From: Melieria omissa
Taxonomy: Eukaryota > Arthropoda > Insecta > Diptera > Ulidiidae
DNA length: 64,000 nt
NCBI GenBank assembly: GCA_963971225.1
Contig: OZ020269.1
Span: 33,749,264 to 33,813,263, forward strand
Reading direction: 5' to 3'
Position 1 is the first letter of the stretch. Every line of letters begins with the position of its first letter. Under the pieces are notes generated by a model that was not told where the DNA came from, made no database searches, and saw nothing but the letters and a program-made list of their open reading frames with translations. The translations under genes and the position numbers were made by a program. Positions 45,648-56,400 of this stretch are shown here, piece by piece.

Positions 45648-47307
45648 CACTAGTCAGAATAAGTTTGCGTACAAGGGGTACGTAGTTTTTTCATATGAAA
45701 AATAAATCACTTAAAGTAATTTTTCAAAAACAAAATATTTTTTATTTTTTGCGTAAACTTAGTTCTTTTATTCCATTAAGATAATAATAACAAAAACTTG
45801 ACCAAACAGTAAAAGGAGGGCCAAAAACAAAATATGTTATGAGTTCACCTCAGAAAAAGTTTGCGTACAAGATGAGATTATGTAGTTAAAATTCAATTGA
45901 GACTAAGTTTTGTCCAAAAATTAATAACTTTGTGAATTTTCTTTTCTCGCTTGAACTCCCTGCAGAAGTTTTGGCGCAAATTTTTTTAAATTCGGTGTTT
46001 TTTCAGCGGTTATTTTGTTATATCCTTGAATTGTTGTATTGGTTAACTATATCTTAGAAGATGGAGTGTTGTTGGGCTCAGGGTTTAACTGAACCCCTTA
46101 TATACTCAATTAGATGCATGGTAGGTGACTAGGGAGGGACTTTTGCAACTTTGTTGAGCCAGTTAATAGCAAACATAGCTTCGCATCGTATGCATTGCGC
46201 GCTAAGGTTGAAAAGATATGTTGGAATCTGATCCATAGTTTTGAGACCTTGGCTTACATAAGCTTTTAGAATATGTAAATAACCCCCCGGAAACATTTCT
46301 GAATAAAACAACACAGCCTGCTCACTCCTTTCCTGACATGCAGCCCCATACCATATCTCCACATATGCTATGCTTCACAGTTAATTTCAGATTTTTGTTA
46401 TTAACAGGATCCTGTTCAAATTAGTTGATGCTTTTTAATTCCAAATATGCCAAACCATTATCAAATAATAATGAAAGGTCCCACTTTCTATAGATAACAA
46501 CATTTCGTTCCGGAAATCCGGTTTTTTAGACTCCTTGATGGACTCTTTTACGAAAGCAATTCTGTGCTCCTTGTAAGTAAGCTAAATATGTGCTTCTTAC
46601 ATGCTGTTATGTAGGGGAAGTATGTTTTTTCAGAACTTTTCTTATAAAGTCACTGCTAATGGGGTTTATAAAATATTTCTGTACATTTCTGAAGATATTG
46701 GATGCAACCTTAGCCTTAGATTGTGATGCACTGATCGCAAACAATCGAATCCTCTTGCTCGGGTAACTTAAGAAAATGGTCAGATCGTAGTAAACAAACA
46801 AGATTTTCTGTTTTTTTTTAGATTTAAGATGGCTTTTTGAAATAACGAATGTGCCCTCCCAAAAGTTTCCCTAATTTCATGAAATTTTTTGTCAATTTTG
46901 AAAAGTTTTTGTAAGATTATTCTTTATCCATTTTTAATATTTTTCTGTTGAATTCTATTGCTTTTTATAAAATTTCAAGCACATATACGGTTCCAAATAA
47001 CTTACAAGTCCGTTTACTGTTCAATGGAATAACAATTTTCCAAAAAAAATAAAGAGCATAACCGGAAGTTCCCGTTATTAGTTTTGTACGCAAACTTATT
47101 CTGCACCGTTTTGTGAGTATATTGTCAATAAATACGAATACATGGAAAATTATTATTTTAATTCATCTAAAACAGAACAAAAAGTGCAGTTAAGGCATAT
47201 ATGAATAATGTGGATAAGTTTTTATAAACAGAGAACCCATTTTTGAGGTCAAAATTAATCATAAAATATTTTTGACTTGCCTGTACGCAAACTTATTCTG
47301 ACTAGTG
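45648..47307 (-). mobile_element. Tc1-like element of IR/DR type inserted in the Helitron
   Basis: Perfect outer repeats: CACTAGTCAGAATAAGTTTG at 45648 and its complement ending at 47307, flanked by TA (45646-45647 and 47308-47309). A second, inner copy of CAGAA(T/A)AAGTTTGCGTACA lies at 45851-45870 and, inverted, at 47085-47103. Offsets between outer and inner copies are 196 and 197 bases. This is the inverted-repeat/direct-repeat architecture known for Minos- and Sleeping Beauty-like Tc1 elements. Length 1,660 bp. Confidence 0.93.
46060..46801 (-). pseudogene. Tc1-like transposase, heavily decayed
   Basis: Read on the minus strand. The N-terminal HTH piece is KAKVASNIFRNVQKYFINPI followed by SSDFIRKVLKKH (near 46610-46720; compare TIRRVLKKHG in Tc1). 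After a gap comes GDMVWGCMSGK (about 46350), the conserved MVWGCMS block, and finally a frame-shifted SPTMHLIEY (about 46095), equivalent to SPDLNPIEN. The first two Asp residues cannot be placed. It belongs to the IR/DR element. Confidence 0.75.
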
Positions 47308-48440
47308 TATGTCCAAGAGAATATTTCGAAATTGAAGGACCAGTGAAAAAGAGTATATCAAAGAATTATGAGTGTAGTTAATGATAGAAGTGTTGGATTA
47401 TACTTTTTGAATAATCCAGGACGAACATACAAAACTTTTTTAATACGTTCTCGAAACAAAATTACACTAGTTAGAAGCGACCCTTCTGGTATTGCAGCTA
47501 CATTGTTAAAATGTGGTCGAGCTGTACATTCTGCTACTGAAACTACCATTGAGTATGCAAATCAATGAAACACTAACATGTAATATATCGAAAACATCTG
47601 GAATGGCAAAAGTTTTGCAGCGTGTTGCTCTTATTGTGTGGGATGGCGGCACCATGGCTCATAAAAAATCAGTTGAAGCTTTGGAAAGAACACTGAAGGA
47701 CTTACGAGATAATTCCTTTTTGTTTGCGAGAGAGATTTGCGACAAACTTTGCAGACGAAATTAATGCATGCTTGAAGTCTTCGTATTTGTGGAGACATGT
47801 GATATTTTCTCTTACAACAAATATTCGTGTTCAATTGCAAAATGATGTATCAGCAGTTGAATGTTGAAAGCAATTGTTGGAAATGGGGCAATGCAAATTG
47901 ATGAAACTGGATTGATTACGGTGCCACACAATTTTTATCATATTACACCATATTCGAAAGACGAATTGGTTGACAATGTATTCCTTAACATAGCACAGCA
48001 ATATAAAAATCAGGGTTGGTTGAGCGAAAGAGCAATTTTGGCAGCCAAGAATAAAGATGTTAATAAATTGAATTTTGCTATACAATCCAAAATACCTAAT
48101 GAATTGGTCTCTTTTGATACGGTTACCAATGAAGAAGAGGTGGTTAATTATCTCACAGAATTTCTGAATACAGTGGATTTACCTAAATTGCCGCCGCATA
48201 ATCTTCGATTGAAAGTTGGTGTGACTATTATGTTTCGTTATATCAATCAGTCAAAACTTTGCAGCGGTACGAGGCTTGCTGTGAAAACGTTAATGGGCAA
48301 TGTTATTTTAGCCAATATTTTGATTGGAAAATTCAAAGGTGACGACGTTTTAATCCCACGCATTCCAATGATGCCATTGCCGTTTGAAGTCAAACGTTTA
48401 CAATTTCCAGTACGTGTTGCCTTTGTAATTACCATTTATG

Positions 48441-50798
48441 TAGGAAGGAATATGGACGGATGGGTAACCCGGACTAAACGAAACCAGGAATGCAAGCCTG
48501 CAGCTGACGTCGACTGAACGACACGCGTAGTTGAGATAACGGGACTGTAGAAGAAGAAAAACGGGCAGTTGACATGGCACGAGTTGACGAGCGCAGACTT
48601 CAAACGGAGATGGAAATTTAAACTGAAATTTTAACCAGACGATTTATACGATAAAACTAAAACTGAAATTGTAATCAAACAATTTAAGATAAAAACTACA
48701 TTTGTAAGGACATCCTTTAGGAATTTGTGGAATAAACTATCCAGTACTCTCTCACGGTCAATTGTACGTTTCCTGTTTGCGTGTCGGCAAACCCTCAGTA
48801 TTATTCATTTATTGCCAAAAACAAAAAAGAAAAAACAACAAATTTGTTTGTCATAGAGTATTACTATAAAAATAGGCTTAATGCGACTTCAAACTGTTTT
48901 GTGTTATTTTTTTATATTGCGCAGTGGAACGTGCAGGGAGTCCGTTAACAAACAATTTTTAACCCTCTAAAGATCGATTTTTTCCTTTTCAAAAAACAAT
49001 TTATTTTTGGTTGCAACACTAAGCAAATAACTTTGCACAGAAAGCAAATAGCTCTTTCAAATCAAAAGCATTAAACACGGTAAATATATTTCAAACGTGT
49101 TTGATGGAAGTTGAGACATACCAGTACTTAATTCTATATTTCTTTTTTAGTTTTGTTTCTATTGTAGGCGGTCTTGGACGTTAAAGGGTTCCGAATTTCT
49201 TCCTAAAGTTTAAGCAATTTCACTTTTCCGCGAATTTCTTCACATATGATATTAATTTGAAGTGATCAACATCAAAACAAAATCAAATTAAAATTAGGTA
49301 CCGCATCATTCTTATTGTTTTGCTTGGACTTTAGCCAAATATCAAAAAAAAAAAAAGGTTTGTGCAAAAAATGTTGACTGAGAAAAGTGTTTCGCAATTG
49401 TCGCTGTAAGACAAATTCGATTACTGTTAGCATGCTAACTGTTGCTTTGCGTTTTGCTTTCGGCACATATTCGTAACATTGGCATACTATGATCGTAGTA
49501 AATTTTTAAATCTGTTTCGCCATTCCGCTTCAGACACAATCTACTATGATTTTTTCCGCAGCAAAATGTGGGAAACATGGTTTGGCAGCACCAATAACTA
49601 AAACGGATTACCAAAAAAGTAATGGGTTTTTTTTGTGCTCGCATATGTTTTCTGAGGGGGTGAACTACAACATCAAATCAACGCATGGATGACATTTTCA
49701 TTGGATTTGCCTAAATTAAAAAAATCGCCACAGAAATTTTGGTTTCACTATGCTATTTGACATCTGTCACTACGATTTTGGATTTGTTAGGTCCGAACAC
49801 TGGACACGACGGACATTCAAGTTTCTAACGTTGACGTAAACGGACGTGACATTCAAATAATAATAATAAATAATTACATGCATAAAATAATTCAAAAAGT
49901 ACGTTTGAGTGAAAAATGAAAGAAACTAAATAAAATAACATCGTAATTTAACATTCAGAGTTAATGAGAAATCCTAAAATATTTTCACTATTTTTGATTC
50001 ATTTAAATTATAGAAATTTTTCTAATCTATCGTATAGAATTTATATTATCTTTGATCGAACTTTCCACGCAGTTTTCACAACTAAATGATGTCATGTAAC
50101 AAACCTTTATTTTTGATTAAAAAATTATTTTTTAGTAAAATTTTTTCGGAACACAGATATCTATAATACAAAAATAAATTTATTAACAAAATTAAATCAA
50201 CAAAAAAGGGAACAAGAAATTAATAGCAAAATAAAAGACATGAACATAAAAAAACTAATAAGAATTTATGGTGACGGCCAAGGTGTATTTAATAAGGTGA
50301 TGGCACTACTGCAAAAACAAAATTCCCATGTATTTTGTAAGTGCTTTTGGGCATGCTGCTTGTCAAAATCAAATCAAAAGACAAGCAACACAAAAACAAT
50401 TTTACCAATTTTTGACAATTAGCATGATTCGCGAAAAGCCAAAAGAAACTCAGAAGAAAAAAGTTTAACCAGCTGTGTTGCCACCACTACCTTATTAAAT
50501 GTGCCTTGGTGACGGCACTTCCGCCCTCTCGTTGCATCCTTTCTCTCTGTATTTTTCATTCGGTTTCATTCTATTTTTTACGGTCGTTTCAAACGGGCTT
50601 CTGCCTAAACTTTTAAATATATCTAAATTGAAAGAAAACAAAAATTAGATATGTAATTTTGAACTACGTTAAAAATGCAAACTACCCGAATAAAATATGT
50701 AAATATCTATCATCAAGTTAAATAACACAAAATATATAACAAATATATTACCATCACTATTTGAAGAATTTTCTTTATTGTTGTCTTTCCTTCGTTTT
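48441..50798. other. Non-coding stretch after the Helitron relic
   Basis: The helicase similarity stops abruptly at 48440, and 48441-48790 is a GC-moderate segment with AATAAACTATCC (48731). It may be the 3' part of the Helitron or a solo LTR; neither is shown. 48963-49188 has weak TTAA/CCCT-type ends. The rest is AT-rich with nothing recognised. Confidence 0.35.
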
Positions 50799-51579
50799 TT
50801 AACCCTAATCCGTCGTTCGGGTGATTTTTCACCCATTTTCAACTTTGAGGTGCTATAACTTTCTTATATATTTATCAAAATGATTAAGGTTTCTTGTATT
50901 TGTAGCAAACCAATATAAGTTTTAGAATTTATCTACAACATATTGATTATTTGATTATAACGGTGATTACAAAAAAAGTTACGTGGGCGACGTTCGGGTG
51001 ATATTTCACCCATATACAAATTGTATGGAAATTCAACGCAACACATACAGAAAATGCCATAAAATTACTTCACTGGATTGAAAGTTTTGAACTGCTTTTA
51101 TAGGCAAAACTTTTTATGGATCAATGGGCCTCCTGAACTCAAAGGAAAAGTAGGAGCCAATTATTTTATTTCAACTAAAGTTGGTAGAACTCGTTATGCT
51201 TGAAGTCGTGTGCCAGTAAGAAAAGATGCTAATGAAGACCAATGTTAAAGATAGTAACTGACAAACCTAATGTTGAAGGTTTGGGCGTTTTTGGCAGTGC
51301 ATGGATCAGCGTTGGTGATATTCAGGCATAGTTTGGTATTTCAATTTTGAGTGGTGTTTATAAGTCGAAAGGAGAATCTCTTGATAATCTGTAGAGTTAC
51401 ACAACAGGCAGACCAATTTTTCGTTCGATCGGTGACAAAACCATTCGCCAAGAATGAAACGATTGTAATCAAGAATGAAGCTAGTTAACACCCATAAGAG
51501 ATATATGAAAAAAATGAGTTTAGCTACAACTGCTATGTACGTCCTATGAAAAGGACACACTAAGTTAACAAGAAGAAGA

Positions 51580-51760
51580 TTTGAGCACTTTTCATCATAA
51601 CCAGGATATGTGGGTGACAAAAAATTACCCGAAATTATATCGTTTACAATAAATCAAAAGCAGTAGTTGACACTTAAGACCACTTGATTGTTCACTAACT
51701 TTACTCTTAAGCGAAAAACTAATTGCTGTCGATTCCATCTGGATCGCTTGTACAAAAAGT
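51580..51760 (+). pseudogene. piggyBac transposase fragment
   Basis: In alternating frames: TFHHNQDM, NYPKL, then VYNKSKAVVDT, stop, DHL (about 51640-51690), and RKTNCCRFHLDRLYKKY (about 51713). These match the conserved piggyBac run of LLSTMHHD, KPEII, YNxTKGGVDxxD and RRTxRWP. The Asp of the (G)VDxxD motif is present. At least two frameshifts and stops. Confidence 0.75.
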
Positions 51761-52032
51761 ACAAGTGGCGAATTTTTCTTGAAAACTTAGATTTGAGTTT
51801 AGTAAAGCTAAAGGTTTTGCGTAGAGCGTAGTAGCGAAAGGAAAATCTTCATGCTGACTTCTTATCTCAATACAGCCATTTTTGCAAACCTTGTCAGAAA
51901 GTCAAAGCGTAAAAAAGTAAAAGAACTATTGGAAGATAGCTAATTTGGTTTCAAAAACGATCGAAAGGCATATTCTGCTTGCAATTCTTGAAAAAAAATA
52001 TACTTGTGGTGAACACAAAGTTTTAGTTAACT

Positions 52033-52214
52033 ACTGCCCTTCCTTGCCCCCTTTCCCCATCCGATTGAAATGGGTGCTGTAACATATATTCGAAAAACAG
52101 TATTACATACACATTTAAAAACGGGTGAAATTTATGGTATATCACAACGGGTCTCATAATAGGCCTTCGAGTGTGTCTCTTATAGAGGCAGCCACAATAA
52201 CCTAACCTAACCTA
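52033..52214 (+). mobile_element. tRNA-SINE 3' portion nested in the piggyBac relic
   Basis: From CCTTGCCCCCTTTCCCCATC through GAAATGGGTGCTGTAACATA, the AAAACGGGTGAAAT motif, GTGTGTCTCTTATAGAGGC and AGCCACAATAACCTAACCTA. 5'-truncated (no tRNA head), CCTAA-type tail. Confidence 0.85.
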
Positions 52215-52964
52215 GTTGCCCTAATTGCAAAAAAATATAGAAAAATTTGTTAACTTATTTACCTGTAAGATAACAAAGATAATAAAGATTAAAGATAACA
52301 AATTATTTTTTATTATAATTGGTAAAAAAATTCATCAAAACAAGGCAAAGTACCATATGGGTGAAATATCACCCGAACATCTTATGTGTGAGTTTTTTTG
52401 AACGTCGGATGAGGGTTAAGTAGCGGGAGGAAGGGAAGAGAAGGGGACGGTGAGCGAGGAGTATCGTTCAATGCATACGTTTTTGTCACGATGCACCGAT
52501 TTGATGGTACCGCCTCGGTTGGCTCGTCATTCGAACTGTTGCTGAAAATAGATTCCATCTATAAATAGGATCGTTTTATTACATAGTTATTTCTTGATGT
52601 TGTTATTAAAAAAATTTGCTATTAATAAAATGCAAGCAAGCTACTCAGTTGGAAAAATCGTGAAAAAAGAATACAAATGAACTTGTTCTCCTGGGGAATG
52701 CAAAATTACTTATATTTAATATCTTCTTTATTCATTTCTATCGTTTCGGTACTTAATTCACTTACTAGCGCTATTCCCAGTCTTTGGAGAGAATTAATAG
52801 GCTAATGAAAATAGTTTTCAATGGAAGTACTAAAATTGAACTGCTCCCAGACTTAGTGCTCACTATTTTAAAGGGATCAATATATTTACAAAAACTGTAG
52901 GAGTCTTTTTCTTTCAACGTATCTATATTAAATAATCCAGATTTTGTTGCATTATAAAGTTACC

Positions 52965-53275
52965 GCGTCTTTCTTCAGAAAGTCCTGGATAAGATTGATA
53001 ACTGGTGCACAGGACATGGTCTTTCCGTTAATCCCAGTAAAATGACTCTGGTCCTATTTACTAGGAAACGGAACTGCCAGTACTGAAAGGTGTGACCCTT
53101 AGTCTATCCACGGAGGTGAAATATCTAGGGGTTATCCTAGACAGGAAACTAACGTGGAAGATGCGTGTCTTGACGAAGGTAGACCGTGCGCTGAAGGTTT
53201 TCCAACAGTGTCGTCGAGCTTTTAGCAAGACCTGGGGCCTGAAGCCTGTGGTGGTCCTCTGGATATAAGATCAGA
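52965..53275 (+). pseudogene. LINE reverse transcriptase C-terminal fragment
   Basis: VLDKIDNWCTGHGLSVNPSK and MTLVLFTRKR in one frame, then after a frameshift ELPVLKGVTLS, EVKYLGVILDRKLTWK and CRRAFSKTWGLKP. These are the classic RT palm/thumb blocks of jockey/LOA/I-type LINEs (WCxxxGLxVNPxKT, VKYLGVxLDxxLxW, GxxWGLxPxVxxW). It is truncated at both ends. It could derive from the same family as the RNase H relic at 22010-22850. Confidence 0.9.
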
Positions 53276-55139
53276 CCTAACATTGCTAACAGTTTCACCT
53301 CCACTTCTTTTTTCTCATTTTCATGTGATCTTCTCAACGCGAACTAACTGACTCGCTAATAGCTACTTGGACAACTAGTTGTCCAATTGGCTTTGACAAA
53401 AAACTAATTGAAAAACCAATGAATTTTGGGAACCAGTTTTCCGGCAGAGTAATTAAAATGTTGACCTGTATGTGTGAGTTTTAGCGAGAATTTTCATGAA
53501 TGCGTGTTGTAGTTTCCATCAGCAATGTCTTGCAGGGACATATCAAGACATTGTTAGCTGCTTTACGACAGTAATTTTCGTGTGAATAATAATGCGAGAA
53601 TGTGTCACACTTATTGAGAGACGAAATTCAATATTGATGACACGCTGCCGGAAGTCTCGGCACGTATTTCGACTACCTTGAGCACAGCTGACTAGCGCCA
53701 TTAATTCATTTTAATTGCCATCCACATGGCAGCTTTGCAGCGTTCACACCTGCTGCACGAAGTCAGACACACGCACGCACCCAGGTGCGAGCGGGGCGCG
53801 ATTTTATGGAGCAACTTTTATGTTTAATAACCAGAATACTAATGAAGAAATAAAATTTCCGAAAGCTACAATTCTCGTGTGTAGAAGGAACATTTAACAG
53901 AAACCAAAATGAAACTAAATTAAATTTTTTCGATTACTAAACTATGAAAAAATTATAGTGTAAATAATTTAAAGAAAACACTGATTACAGGACGTTATAC
54001 AATGAAATTATTTAATTTTATTTCTTACGATTACTGAATCATGGAACATTTATAATGTGAATTATTTAAAGAAAACAATGAAAAAAATTGAAATTGAATA
54101 AATTGAAATTATTACTTGTAAGTTATAAAGTTTAGTATACATTTTGGAACCTCATCTGAAAATTCCAACTATGTACTGGCACTTACGGTGTAGATCGAGA
54201 CGAATGGGTCGATCGATTCGGTCGAGTCCTTTCTGGCATTGCTCGCTTTGGGCGAGGACCATTAATAGGGGCCAGGACCCACCAAATTTCTTCATCTAAC
54301 AATAATCGCATTGTCTTGAAAATTATTCTCGACTTTTCTAATTCCACCGAGTAACTTATCTGCTACAAATATTTTCACATCGAAGCTAACAAGCAAAATG
54401 TCACCAAAAATTTACCGAAATGCACACACAGCTATTTTCTCGAGTACCCTAAGGCCAATAGTAAATATGTAGTACATGGACTCTCACACTCACTCACTCA
54501 CACACACACCCAAACATACAGTACATGTCAATAAATACAACGTTAGCAATTAAGCTCAACCGAATTTAATTAGTTAGAAAATGTTGTGTAATCATTGTCG
54601 TCCTTGTAGCCGTCGTGACACGGCCTTGGTGAAAAGCACTGCCTCCTGAAAAGCACTGCTGCCAGATCACATCGCCGCATCGAATCGCTAAAACATTGAG
54701 GTGACACTGATGGCAGTGACAGGCGTTGTCGCGCTGTTGCACGCGCAGCGCTTCACAATGCGCAACAATGCCATCGGCTGCCATTTGCTGCCTGCGCGAG
54801 ATTTTTTGTTGTTGTTATACCCTGCACTGAGCTTAGAAGGTACATTCACTTTGAGAAGCAGTTTGAGCAATGTTGAGAAGTATGGAAATTCATGTTAATG
54901 CTGAACAGTCGAATCCAGGAATATCCATAGGACTGACAATCATTGAACCAGCCTGATAACTTTTAAATGAGTAAAGATATTGGCATGAAATTTGACTCAG
55001 ATACGGCTTATACTCCAATTAAGAGCAAATACAGACATCCGCCCACTTTTTGGCAGTGTAGTAGTGTAGTTTAGCATTAGAGTATTTTACCAAATACAAT
55101 TTTGTTGATATTAATCATTAATCATCAATGAAAATCATA
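53276..55139. other. Non-coding stretch
   Basis: GC-richer pieces at 53640-53800 and 54580-54880 and a CACTCACTCACTCACACACA tract at 54485-54510. No supported gene. Confidence 0.35.
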
Positions 55140-55141
55140 TA

Positions 55142-55361
55142 CACTCGTGTCTGGGTATAGTGAACCCCCTATATAGTGAACACCTCGATAAAGTGAACAC
55201 CCAAATTTTGACATCGAGCCTATAAATATAGAAAACAATTTTCAAGCAAAAAACAAAAAGTGTATTTTGAGCAAATAAAACGAGTTTTTGAACAAAAATG
55301 TTAACCTTTATATAGTGAACAGGCCTTGCAATAATAAGTTCACTATATCCAGACTCCACTG
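55142..55361. mobile_element. pogo-like MITE with TA TSD (220 bp)
   Basis: The left end CACTCGTGTCTGGGTATAGT and complement of the right end CAGTGGAGTCTGGATATAGT are inverted repeats of about 27 bases. TA flanks both ends (55140 and 55362). ATAGTGAAC/AAAGTGAAC occurs four times inside on the + strand, plus the inverted copy at the right end. No coding. Assignment to pogo/Tigger-type is from TSD and terminal style (inference). Confidence 0.75.
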
Positions 55362-55489
55362 TATTTATGTATTGTTCTATTTATTTTATACGAAAACACG
55401 TATTATTTGTTATTGCGATAACGGAATGAAGTTTAATATTTATCATTTAGAAGGCAAAGGTTTTTATATTTTTTTTATACTATTATTTT
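55362..55489. other. Short AT-rich spacer
   Basis: No supported gene. Confidence 0.5.
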
Positions 55490-56400
55490 AGTTTCTACAG
55501 TTATTTTTTTTAACATTTCTTTATAAATTTTTTTTTATTTAAATTTTTAAATTACTCTTATTTCATATTTCATATTTTATTTTTAATTATATTTTTATAT
55601 ACGTAACTTGATATTTTTTTGTTTATTTAAAATTTTTTATTTTGTAATTTGAAATTTGTATTTTATTTTTCAATTTAAAATGTCGAGTTTTTTATAAATA
55701 GTTTTTTAATTTTTATTGTTTGACTTTCATTTTGTAATTTTGTTTTTTTATTTTTAGGTATTTTTTTTATTTCAATTTTTAGTTTTTGTTTTTATTTTTA
55801 ATTAATTTTATTGTTTTCGTTTACGTATTTATATTTTTAATTTTTAATTTTTTAATTTAAAATTTAAATTTTATTTTTCTTAATTTAGCCTTTTTACTTT
55901 ATAGTAAAAAGTTTTTTAATTTTAATTTTTAAATTTAAATTTAAAAGTTTTTTTCCTATTTTTTATTTCATTATTTAACTTCGAATTTTTATATTTTATT
56001 TACGCAAAATCCTTTTTTTTTATTTTGTATTCTCAAATTTTTATTTTAATTAACAGTTTTTAAAATGTTATTGGTTTACTATCAATTTGTAATTTTTTAT
56101 CTATTTTTAAGGTAATTTCACTTTTTTTATTTCTATTTTTGGTATTTTTTATTTTTCTTACGTTTTTATTTCATTTTGAATTATATTTTTTGATTAATTT
56201 TATTTGTTCGTTTATTTCCATTTGTAATTTTTTAATCATTAAATTTTTATTTACATTTGTATTTTTTTAATTTCGCCTTTTTAATTTATAGTTAGTAGTT
56301 TTTTAGTTTTTAATGTTTAAATTTCAATTTTAGAAGGGTTTTTTATCTTTTGGTTTTACTATTTAACGTTTTTGATTTCTTATTTTTCCAAAATAAAATT
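55490..56400 (+). repeat. T-rich low-complexity block (0.9 kb)
   Basis: About 900 bases of degenerate TTTTTATTTTTAATTTT units with a strong excess of T over A on the + strand and almost no G or C. No unit is repeated exactly, unlike a young satellite. No coding. Confidence 0.9.

Larger units (their letters stand above)
45541..48440 (+). pseudogene. Helitron-encoded PIF1-like helicase relic, split by a Tc1
   Basis: The left part (about 45570-45647) reads SNQELQREQNNDGNSLNS and continues after the Tc1 insertion as YVQENISKLKDQ, stop, KRVYQRIMSVVNDR. Then follow GLYFLNNPGRTYKTFLI (Walker A, normally GGTGKT), SGIAATLL, NISKTSGMAKVLQ and LIVWDGGTMAHKKS (motif II, normally DE). A frame change leads to the segment 47861-48440: IVGNGAMQIDETGLITVPHN, SERAILAAKNKDVNKLN, RLKVGVTIMFRYINQSKLC, NGTRL-like GTRLAVKTLMGN and FEVKRLQFPVRVAFVITI. 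It stops before the final helicase motif. Dead: changed nucleotide-binding residues, stop and frameshifts. Confidence 0.92.
50803..52415 (+). mobile_element. piggyBac-like element with TTAA TSD (1.6 kb)
   Basis: The left end CCCTAATCCGTCGTTCGG and complement of the right end CCCTCATCCGACGTTC match at 14 of 16 bases. TTAA flanks both sides (50799-50802 and 52416-52419). The hairpin GGGTGATTTTTCACCC follows the left TIR, recurs as GGGTGATATTTCACCC at about 50998, and GGGTGAAATATCACCC lies near 52362. The transposase is reduced to fragments, and a SINE 3' piece is inserted near the right end. Confidence 0.9.

Noticed and set aside
48437..48805. A solo LTR (TGTAGG to CCTCA) ending the Helitron
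   Set aside because: No matching TSD and no second copy in the window; the break could equally be a deletion.
48963..49188. A fourth TTAA-type MITE (TTAACCCTCTAAAG to CTTTAACGTCC-type end)
   Set aside because: The right flank is TTCC rather than TTAA, and only about 8 of 10 terminal bases agree.
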